Shown one piece after another: positions 21,588-33,500 of a DNA stretch of 64,000 bases. A model generated the notes under the pieces. The model did not search any database. It was given only the letters and a program-made list of their open reading frames with translations, and was not told where the DNA came from. The translations under genes were made by a program, and so were the position numbers. The DNA is from Sclerurus mexicanus. Taxonomy: Eukaryota; Chordata; Aves; Passeriformes; Furnariidae. Each line of letters begins with the position of its first letter. Position 1 is the stretch's first letter. Where the stretch lies: NCBI GenBank assembly GCA_013396755.1, contig VWZF01002935.1:409205-473204 (forward strand). Direction: 5' to 3'.

Positions 21588-24500
21588 CTGAAACACAACA
21601 TTTCCAAGTTACTCTTGAAATATTCTCTCCAGTCTACATAATAGCATGGAATTGAGACATGTGAGAGACTAGTGCCTGCTCAGGATCACCAATTCCCTTT
21701 TGTGACAGGCTTTCTACCTCTAGCTCCTCCCTGTATCTGTATTAGAAACAATCTGTATGTTACAGATCTTTACTGCCAAGGAAGGTGGTGAACACATCAC
21801 CAGGGATCTTCCAGCAGGTCATTGTGAAAGAAATTCCCCATCTAACACGCCAATCCATCCTGGATCCACACAATGGATGAGCTTCCTTGTGTCAGTGCAA
21901 GAGATTGATGATACTCCTGAAATCTAAAGTTCTTTGCATGAAAAGCTGCTGAAGAGAACAAGTATTTCAGTGTTTTGTGCTGGGAACAATATGGGCTGCC
22001 TCTGTGTCATATGCATACTCTTTCTCAAGAAAAAACACAAAAACCAACAAAACCCCCCAAAACAACCATCTACATACTCAAGAACAATCCACTAAGTATG
22101 TTATGTCCATTTTCATTAGCCTTCACCTAAGTCCCACCCTGAATCTGCAGTTTCTTACCTTTGTTTTTTTTATTAGACAGGGAAAATGGCACAAAGGGAA
22201 TAGTTTATGCAGGTCTGTGAGGTTTTACTGAGCCTGGGCTGTCAGGCACTTCTCTCCTTTAAAGGGGGAGTGCTGGGTATCCCTTGCATGAGCCAGAGAC
22301 ACGAGATGCAGAGGGAGAAAGTCAGATTTTTCTTGACAATAGCAAAGGCCTAATTTGCTTTTACCTAATTAGAGATCAACAATTAAACAGCCTTTCTTCA
22401 CAGTGCTCTGGTTCAGCAAGAAACTCAAGTATGCACTTCACTTCAAGGGCCTGCCCAGGAGCTAAGGCTGACAGGTCATTCAAGTACAGACTGGGTAAAA
22501 GCCCTGAATCAGGACTCCTCTTGATGAAGAAATGGGGAGTTCTGTCTGGAAGAAACAGAGCATAAAGGGCAAACAATTCCTTTTAATCTCCTTCACCACT
22601 AACCAGTCTTCTTCCCCAGGAGCTCTTACATATCCATGGGCCTGACCTCACCATCTGTCCTGGAGCTCAAAGGAAGCCCCTCAGCTGGACTCAGCCCACA
22701 GACAAACGGGCCTCCCAGAATATCTTCCAAAGCATTACCATGTTATTCCTTGCAAACTACTTGTCTCTCCAAGAATTCAGCTCTGCTAACAGGGGATATA
22801 GGGAATATATAGCCCAAATTTAGATCTAAGTGAGAGCTTGTTACTGAAGTGACTTAGAACTAAATCTAGAACAGAAAGGTCATTTCTGTATGAAATTAAA
22901 GTCGTATTATCACAATACCCTGCAAGACAGATGATGTTAAAAACAGCTCGTTGAGGTTCTAGTATTTCCATTTTTTGAGAGAGAGAAATGGGAGAGTTAT
23001 ATTACAGGAAGCATCCCAAAAGACTGTTAGATTTAAGGAGTTTTTTAGACAGATCTAGACAGATCTTCTAACACTCTTGAACTCCCAGCAAACCAGAATT
23101 TTCTGTTGTTCATTTGTCAGCTTCAGGCAGTTCAACCTTGACAATTAATTACACTGAAAAACACCTATTCCTGGATATAGTACTTGATTAAAAGAGCACA
23201 TTACCTCATCTCTTGATGCAGAATCAATTTCAGCAGCCAGTGACTGGGCTTTTGTTTGCGTTGCAAAGAGATTTTTAGCTTCATAAAGGCTAAGACTTAG
23301 GATCTGTCCATTAAGATCATCATTTTGGTCACGAAGTTTCTGATTCTCCTATTTGAGGATGAGAATTGCCTTTAAGTTCCTCCTACGAGGTTTCATTTAA
23401 AAAATAAATGGTATTTTAACATTACAGGTAATTTGATGACAATATGGTGAGGCTGCAAGTTGACAGCAGCTCTCTTACCTCCCGTGCCAAGTCCTGAATC
23501 ACAGGGCACAACTTACATTACTGATGCAAAGAAGTCCTACACTGTGTGTCTCATGCTTGTGTGAGAAGCAGGGGACAAAATCTAAAGGCAGTGTGCTAGA
23601 GGTTGCAGCTGGAGGCATTTTCCAGGGCAGTCCCATAATTTCCCATGGATGAAGAGGCCTTCCCTGCTCACCTGCTTCAGCCGCTTTATTTCGTGCTCCA
23701 TCTCCACCTCTCTGGTTTTGGCGTTGAACTCGCTCACGCTGGACGAGGAGCTTCTCCCGCGCCCAGGACGTTCACATTCCAGCTTGTACAGCTGCAGGTG
23801 CTCCAGTTCCTTCCGCAGGTCTTCAATGAGCTGTGGGCACGCAAGGAGGTCGTGGAGCTCCAGCACAAGCAGCCCTCCCTGCAACCAGCCCTCTCTGTGC
23901 TCAGACAAGCACCCTGTGAGCCTGGCTGAGGCCACGGTCCCACACCACAGCCACTTGCTCTTCTGTGAAAGCACAGGTCACTTACACCACTTCAGAGCTG
24001 GAAATGGCTCTGATTGCTAAGCTTTGTGTCTGAGAAGCACAATTCCCCTTGCAAACACTGTGCAGAAAGTGTTAGGGCACACACTTGAGGCTGCAAGTTC
24101 TCAAAGAGGTGGAACCCATTTGGGTCAGGGATTGTCATTTGCTGTCCTGCAGCATTTACCACCCCGTGGGAACCCCTCCCATAGAAACACAATCCAGCAG
24201 CACATTCACTGGGTGTGACATTCTCAGTGTTCATCCTGTCTGCCCATTCTTTTCCAGATGGGCTTCCATGCAGGTGAGATGTGACTGCCTGGCCTTACAT
24301 CCCTCTGCACACCTACCTCCTGGGTGGCTTCCCTCTCCTTGTTGAATTCCAGCCTGTTCTGCCGCAGCTTGTCCATCATTCTCTTGTACAAATCCATCTC
24401 ATCCTTCAGCCGCAGACTTGTGTCTTCCAACCTGTCCGACATGCGTTGCCTTTCCTGGAATAAATGGGGCACTTCTTCACCAGCTTGCAAGTGCAGGACA

Positions 24501-27500
24501 CGTGCTCAGCTTTGCAACATGAATCTACAGACACAGGTGGTCGTAAGCTGGTTTACATCTCAGGACATTCCTGCCTCTGAATGCTCCAATTCCACCAACA
24601 GTTTAAGGGAGAAACATTAAAGAAGCCAGGCCAAGCACTATATGAGTTTTGCTCTTATACAAATGAAACTGCTGTGAAGCTGCTCGAGCACTCAGTTTTG
24701 TTACCTCATCTAATCTCTCTGTTTGGGATTTCAGCCGCGTGACAGTGCTTTTCAGATCACCATTTTCTTCTTCCAGTTGCTGAACCCTGTGTTAATCACA
24801 AAAATGTTATAGCAAATACCTTTTCCGGGATGCAGACATGCAAAATAACATGCTCTAAAAAGCCATTTCACTTGCACTTAATAGAAAGACCAGACAAGAA
24901 AATCTTTTTAATCTTAGCACTTTTTAACACGAGCTATTGGGTGCTATTTGTTTGTTTAAGGCCCAAAATGTCACGCTGACCCTCAGGTTCTTGTGCTCCT
25001 AAAAAACAGGTATCTAAAAGAAATTTAGTTGGAAGAAACAAGTGTTTGCTAGAGCTGGTCACAATTCCCTCCTTGAATCCATGCCAAATATCCAGCTAAG
25101 CTGTCTGATGGGCCACGTGGATTAAAGCATTAATGTAAAGCATCCTCCAAGCTTTTGGGCATTAAGACATACAACTGCACAGCTACTCTACAGATCTGCC
25201 AACCTCCCTCTCACCATCTGTGCACTGTCTGGTGGTGAACAGCCTACCTTTACATGCAAAGTAAACATGAAAGAAATGGAAACCTTGTGCTCTGTCCTGG
25301 GTGGCACCAAATGTTTGTTACCTTGTATTTAGAAGTTCAATTTCCGTGCCTTTCTCTTTTTCATACTTGCTGTAAGCTTCTCTATGTCTCTTTATTTCTT
25401 CTTCCAGGGTCTGTTCTGCTGATGTTTCTTGGTCTTTCAATAGTTCCTCTAGCTCATGAACTCTAAGGAAATCAGATCTCATTTCAGTAACGGCTTCACA
25501 AGTACTTAAAAAAATAGGTGTGCAACTTCATTGCCTCCTCCTTTCCTGCCCATTCCTTTATTTCACTCCACCATCTAATCTGGCATTTCATCTCTCCCAG
25601 TATATCTCCTGGTATTCAATCTACCCAATAAGCATAAAATTAAGTATTATCAGTTCATCTATTATTCTTTCAGTCTCAAGAAGCTCGGACTATGACCCAG
25701 CCTTCTGCTCTTGCTACATTCAAGAAAAAAAAAACCAACCCAACCACCACCTTTCTTACAGCCAAAGAGCTTGCTCTGTATGAGTCAGTAACATCTCTGT
25801 TCAAGACACTTGTTTGGAAGGCCTCTGCTTGCTGAAAATTTATCAAGGCAGTTCTATTTCACTTGACTTCTCAGATGAAGCCTTATTTCATCTGTCAGCA
25901 TTAAGGAAGGAGACTTGGTCATGCTCTACAGGTAGAGATGTTCCTGCCCTGCAACGGTGTTGTGGCTTTGCTCTGACATGGTAAGGAGACCTGGCCCTGG
26001 GCTCTGGTACCTGTGAACAAGCTGTGTGTTCTCTTGTTTAAGTTTGCTCTTGAGGTCACCATTTGTCAGGCTGTCATTCTCCAGTTCTGTCACCTTCTTT
26101 TCTAGGTACGTTACCTGGAAGGGGAAGTAGAAAGAAAGAGAGTTTGAATCCCTCCTCAAACGCCCCTTCACTGTTCCTAACTGGCATTTCGCTATTTGAC
26201 CCTTTTTAAAGGGGGCATATTTCTCTGCAAAGCCAGCAGTGAAATTAAACTCCAAAATTCTAAGCTCCCCAGCCCCTGCATCTTCCTCGAGGGTGATCAA
26301 TGCAAACACAGCATAAAAAAGAACTTACACAACGCCTAGATCTGTGCTTGCACAGGTAAGTCATAATATAAATGGAATAACAAGGAAATTTTGAATGAGC
26401 TACTTCAGACCACGGGTAACTGTGAACACAAGAGCTTCATCCACTGCTGCAGGTCTGCAGCAGGGTTTGGCTGGGTCCATTAGTCACAAGGCACACAGAT
26501 TCTCACCTTTTCAGTGATATCGTTGTCACAGGAGTCTATACTGTCTCTGAACAAGTCTTCTGTGCTGCCATTACTGCTGCTGAAGTTACTGTTGTGGAAG
26601 AGTTGTCTGAAAGATCAGAAGGATAATTATTTTCCTTGATGAGGAGGGAGGACAAAAGAGTTTGGCTCCAGCCTTTGAACATCTGATGCTAAAATCTGTG
26701 CAATCATTTCAGTGACAATTACAACTGTTTAAGCACAAGTCTTACAAGAGACTGGTAGCTAAATGAAGTCATACTGAGCACAGTCAATGACATTAGTTCT
26801 AGGGAGTGAGTTCTTTGTTGCTTTTGATAGGATCTGCCACCAGCATTAACATAGTTTAAAAAATACTTAGTCTTATTCACACTACGTACTGAATTGTATT
26901 TGCCCTACTAGAAATTTTTAAAAGGTCACCACTGCACACTGGTTGGTGCAGTTAACCTAGAAAATATCACAGAGTAAGAATTTAAAAAAAAAAACACCCA
27001 AAAAAAAGAAATCTCAACCAGTGCCCACTGCAGAACAGTGTCAGAATACGTAACACTGGAGATTATCCAAAATGTTCTTGACCCTTACAGGCCTCCCCAG
27101 CCCAGGGCTGGTTCATTCAGTCAAAGCAAGATGACAATTCTGTATGTCCTTTTTAAAGGGGTGCTGTTGCTTTCCTTTGCATTTTGGCAACAACAACACC
27201 CATGTTACAAGGGTTAAAGCAATACCTGGACTGATGGAGTAGCAGTATAAAGGAAGAAAGCTGTCAGACATAAAAGCAACTATCTATGTTTTTAAGAGTT
27301 CTTTCCAGTTCAGAGGCCTGCTACAAGACTTGCAGTGGCTTCCATATTCTGTAACATCCCTACCCGAACACAGGCCCCTTCCTTTAAAAACTTATCTTGC
27401 AACTTTTGTTTCCTAAACTTATTCTTACTCTGTTCTTCCACCCCCATTTATGGAATTGTTACTACTGATTTCATGAGTACTCACAGAAAGAAGATTCTTA

Positions 27501-30500
27501 CCTTCCAAAAGCTGTGCTTGATATTTTCCTGTTAGGGCTACATGGATACAGAAGGAATGATACAGGAATTAAACACTTATTTGATTAAATTTTAATTGCA
27601 CAATGAAATATAATACTGACCTTTAGCTAAGTCAAAAGGTGATTCTATGAACAATATTCTTTAACAACTTAATCAAAAGCTGCAGTTACTAACAATGCAA
27701 AGATGAGTAGAGCCACAAATTACTTTGATCATTAATATTGTCAATTTGCAAATACTGTTACATTTAGCAGAGATTTGTCAGTGCAAATCAGAGCAAAGCT
27801 AACATTAGAAACACCACAATGGGACACTGAGTTAGTGATGGACATACATTCCAGATTCCCAGTTTTAGGATGATTTTTATAAACAGTTAGTTCATCCTTC
27901 CCCTTACTGCTTCCCAGTCCAGCACAGGAACTGAGGTGCTTTCCATTTTTACAGTTCCCTTCTGCAGCCAGAGACTGCTGTTCCCTAAATGAAGGTCCAC
28001 ACTGCAGACAACAGCACTGGCACCAGATGCAAACACCTTGCTGTATCTCCCAGGAAGAGGATGTGGCATTGCTCTCTTTGAGCCAGGCATTTACAGCCTC
28101 CCTCAAAAACCTCCCAGAGCCCCGGTGGGTCATGCTCTGGGTGTTGGCAGACCCTTGTGGGGCAGGAACACTGTTCATGTCAAGTGCTGCTGTGCCATCA
28201 AGAGAAGCAGCAGTGCAGTGTGCTCTGTCCCCGGGATTATGCCAACAGGCAGGACTCACATTCAGTTTCTAGGGGGAGCTAGAATCCCACCAACTAATTC
28301 CCTTAAAAAACCCTAGGTGATGTTGGAAGTACTTTCCAAATGCTCAGCACAGCTCAGAACTGGATGGAGCGGCAGAGGTAGAAACTCAAGGAAAAAGCTG
28401 AAATTGCAGAGTATCCCAAAAGTAACTTCTGCCATAAGAGTTTATAATTTTCCAAGTTCCCTTGAGGATTAAAAATAAAATAAAAATCCCACAGGAACAA
28501 AGTACCTCTGCTGACCAGTAGCTTTAGGAGAGGTGTATGCAAGGTAACATGCATTAGCTAAGGATCTGGAGATCCCTCCTTCCCACCTGGAGAATGCAGT
28601 AATTAACTGTAGATCTGCACTAAGCAGCACAGCAGATCTCACTTCCTGGGAAAAATTCCTGGAAATACCACTCTCATTCTGCAATTAAAGAGCTCATTGG
28701 TTAAAATATTTGAGTTTATTAATGCTGTCTGCACCTTAAGTCAGAAAAAGAATTACTAGCTAACGAAGAACAGCATTTTGGTTCATGCAAGATGTCAAGC
28801 TCTAAATTTTTTACTGTTTTTACTGTTTTGTAAGGACAACACTCGTGTAAGACAGAATAGGATACAGAGAAGGAGAGAGCTCACTCTCCTCCTGCTACTA
28901 ATTGCTGCCATTTCCAGGGGGCATTACCAAAAGCAGTGCAACGGGCTGCTTACCTGTTTGCTTTCAAGTTTTTCAGCCTGGCTTCCAAATCGTTGAGGAG
29001 ATTTATCTTTTTGCAGCACTGTGAGCAGTAAACATCCAGCAACTCGCTGTTATAAACATGCCTCATTTTTCGGGGGGTTTGGCCAGCACTGTTTGCAGGA
29101 AAGGAGAGATGTTACTGGCTGTAGTAACAAACCCACAACAGGCTTTCCTCCTGACTGGGTGTCAGAATCGCAGATGAGGGACTTGAAGAATCACCTCTAA
29201 CCACGGTCATCTAATTCAGAGCTGATGATGGAGAGTTCTGTCCTAGGGCAAATCTACCTGTCTGAGCTGAGGCTTTCCAGAGGGTCTGGGTGTCAGTGGA
29301 AAGAACTAGCCTGGGTGCCCAGAAGAACAGCAAAAGGCATACAGAGTCCACTGTGATGCAGGCAGCAAAGGCAGCTACATTAGCATGTTCCACCTCAGCA
29401 ATGCCCTCCTCTCATCTTGCACATCTTCCCATTAGAGTGTGGCATGCAAACTGAAGAGTCTTCTCCAAGAGAAAGACAGGAAGATGGAAAACAGAGTGGT
29501 TTGGCAAGAAGTCACACGAACCCCCTCAGATGGTAGGATGAAAGGAACCCCGGAATGAGGAGGAAGGGAGAAGTGGACACAGGTCTAAAGAGGAGATAAC
29601 AGTAGCTCTTGGCATGACAAAGAGAAAATAAACTCAAATAAAAGAGAGCAATCATGGCATGAAGTGCACTGAGCCCCAGGAATGAGAATGAAAGGGCTGC
29701 ATAAACCTGAGGAAGGAGGGGAAGAAGGGCACAAGCCATCCCTGTGAAGGGGCAGTGGAGAGGGGTGCTGGCTCTGCATGCATGAGAGAGGTGACAAGGC
29801 TGGATTGCAGAAGTGCTGGGGACAGAGGGGAGCACGTGGGGGCTGCATGCAGAACAGAAGGATGCAGCAGGGTTGCACAGGAGCTTGTCCTGTGTTAGCA
29901 ATGAAGCACAAGACCTTTGTGTGCAATTGATCCAAGCAGACAAATCCTAGAGAACCTTCATGCTCAGCTCTTCCCAACCCTGCTCCCCCATTCCCTTGCC
30001 TGGGGAAGGACCGTGAAATCTGGAACTCACTTGGCCACAGGATATAAGAGCTGCAGAGACTGAGGTCACATGCAGGAAACCAGTGCACTCTTGTGGATTT
30101 CTAGCTCCTAAGAGACAGCAGCTACTTGCTTATGATAACCCCCTGTCCGTGTGCAGCACTTCCCCTCCCAGATTAGTGCTAAGGATTTGCAGCATCAGAA
30201 CACCAAACAGAAACAGCTCTCTTGTAAGTCTTCTCTCACTGTACCAGGCTTGGTGCACAGTGCTAAACTGGTTTCCATCCTGCAGCAGATCCCTTCCTAT
30301 ACTAGCCCTGAACTGTGGAATCTATTGTCTGCAATACAAAGAAAACTCTAGAAGCAAAACAGCCCATTTATTTCAACAGAACCCAGCAGAAGTTATCAGA
30401 AACAGCTTATTTGCTATAGCTCTCATTCTTAAAGGCATTCTGACAATTGGAGGGCAGAAAATGAACTGATAACATTTTGCTTTTAAGGTGAGTATGTGTA

Positions 30501-33500
30501 ACCAGTATAAGCTCTGGTCACTCATGCTCAAAAAAGAATAAAAATGAAAAATTGTTTGTTAATGAATAAGGAGCAACCTGGAAGATACAGATGAGCCAAG
30601 GTCAGAGTAGGCGTTGGTTCTGGTCTCATCATCAGGGCATGGGCTACTGGGAGTAAAATCCACATCATCTCCTTCCCCATAGTCTTCAAACTGTTCTTCA
30701 TTACTGATCAGAGAGGCGGTGGAGTAAGTGGAGAGGTCAGATGCTGTAGAAGGGTTGTGAGGACTTGACCTGAAACAAGAGGTCAAAACATCTCGAAGGC
30801 CGACTTGGATAGCACCTCACCTCGCATGGAATCTTCCACCTTCACAGCTTGTCCCATCACTGGAAGTTGTACCCCACTTACATTGCGCCAAACCCCTGAA
30901 GTGCTAAATGCATCTGACGTGCAACTGACACAGTGCCTTAAAAGACATGAGCATGGGAATCTACAAACAAGCTACCTCAGACAGTTTTGGATCAACACAA
31001 GCCATTTTATTTTAAAGAGCACATCTTGACGATTCTCAGTCACCATTTCCACGTGGTGGTGAAGACCATGTAGGCACTTCTGCTCTGACTGCAGGAACTA
31101 TGCAGACAACTCCAAACCCCACGGACTAGTGAGAGGAACATGTGTAAGACAAAGACTGTCGCTGTATTCCACAGAGAGATTCCCAGCAATCCTGATAAAC
31201 CCTCTCCCGCACCCCATGAGTTCCAGCCACTCTCTTTTGTGTGGTCAGAAACAAACTCCAGCCCACCACATACCAGAATCACTCAAGCTACTGATGTGAC
31301 CTAATGGAGAAAGGTTCCGCCCTTGCTCCCACCATGACAAATTGTGTTTTTCACAAGATAGATGGACCACAAGAAAAGGCTGCCTAACTACCACAGAAGT
31401 ACCTAAAATAATGTCAGACAGGTAGGGAATGGCAGGGCCCTGTGCCCTCAGAGAGAAAGGGCACACAGGCAAACAGATCAGCAGAGCTAGGCACCACAGC
31501 AAAGCAGCCGGCAGAGCAGTTTTGGGCACATCACATCTAATAAAAGAGCAAGTTGGCTGTCCAGAGCCCAGACTGCCCTGCAGCCAGGCAGTGCACCTGA
31601 AGAGGCAGGGATTTGACACAGGTTTGCTCAGCTCCCACCCTGGCAAGGCATTCAGAGACAAGCCACTAAGTTCACATACAAGTAGGTCTCACAAACAAAC
31701 CTTCCCCCTACAGAAAACCCACCTGGAAGGCCTGAAATAAGTGATACACTTGTGAAACCCTGGCATTGCCCAACACACTGCTCTTCCCACTGCAAAGCAG
31801 AATCCAGGGCCTCTGCAATACAGACCAGGCACTGATGGAATCTGCTGGCACTCTGTGCAGACTGGGTTAAGTTTTCCACTCTCTTTGCTTCAGTGCACAG
31901 TGTTTGCATCTTCAACTCCACCAGCTGAGCCATGGGACAGTAACTCCTGGCTGATGTTCTCCAGCAGCTCAACAGTATTTCCTCCCAGGTTTCTTTTGAG
32001 TCTACCTTGAGCCTCTGAACCTCTCTACAGGGAGAGTCCTCTTCCCGTAATACTACACTGGTGAGCTGTAAACAAGAGATGCACCAGTGTTCCTCTGGCA
32101 AGCATTATTTGCATATCCCTTCCCTCCAAAAGCAATTAGTAGAAGAGGAAGCCTGCCAACATTTCAGATGTATGCTCTTTTGTTTCTCCCGTTTTGATGG
32201 GATCCATTTATAACCTGCAATCATTTATCTAACTCACATTAACAGAAATTAGGGCAAGTCAAGCCTGGCACACTATTAAAGGATGAAGATAGGAATACTC
32301 ACACTAGAAATAGATGAAACTTATCTAACAAGGCTCCTTGGCTGGGGGATTAGTGAGAAGCTCCACATCACAGTAACATCTACTCATAATGTGCTGCTGC
32401 GCCACGGACATACTGTGTATTGATTAGTATTAGATTTTTGGGAGATCTTATGATCTGTGCAGCTGCAACTGCTGTTTGCATCTCAGTGTAGTTACACCAA
32501 GTCAGTTTGAGAAGAAACTCCTCCCAACACTTCCACCCGGACTGGAGGTCTAAGAATCACAGTCATTTGCAAAGGAGTTGCTAAAAGCAGACGATTTTCC
32601 TCATTCTAACACTTTCTGAAGGAAACATTCAGGTGTTTTGGTGCCTTTTTTTTTTCTCGTTGGTTTGAGGGTTCTTGTTTGGTTGGTTTTCTAAAGTTAT
32701 CTCCTGTTCTGCATGAAGCTTCCCAAGTGTTTTCCCCACAGATTTACCAAAGCTGAGGAGGCCTCAGAGGACAAACCAAGGTCTATTAGTGGTAGCACAG
32801 TAGCTCTTAGTAGTTCCTGCCTATTCTAGAAGGAGGGTGCAGGATGCACAATGCCTTTCCCATCCCCTTCACAAGAGCCTGACTGGCACAGCTGGCAGGA
32901 AAAGCCACTAATTTCAAACACAGCACAGGGAAAAGTCAGTTACTGCAAGGATGGGGCTTTGGAGAACTGGGAATGGCAAGCAAAGGAGAAAGTTTGATAA
33001 AGAGCTGATGAAAACTGTAATTATCTTGATAAATCTCTGAGATTGCTTGGGCAAATGGGAAAAGGTCAGAACTCAGCTAACTGAGAAATTCAGGAGGAGG
33101 GCAGGAATGAGGCTGCACAGGGAGCATCCAAGGAGGCCCAGGAGAGAAGGAAGACTGCCTTAGCAATGAACAAAGCTCAGGAGGCACAAATCAAGAAGAC
33201 AAGCCAAAAGTAGGGAAGACAAGGCAGAGGCTTACAAAGCAAGCCCGGCTGGGCTCTGTCCTGTGGTACTGCGTTAACTCAGTTCAAAGGAAGATTAAAT
33301 CAAGTTGAGCCCTTTTACCACCCCAGTCATCTTTAACCTTCACCTCCAGGTACACTCCTGGAAAGGGTCAGGTTAGGATTACAGAGACACTGGTGTTAAC
33401 AGCAAACTATGGTTACACATGCACATGCCAGGACACCCCGTGTTAACACAATTTACTGTTGAACACTAAAGGTTATGGAAAATTAGAGACACAAAGAATT

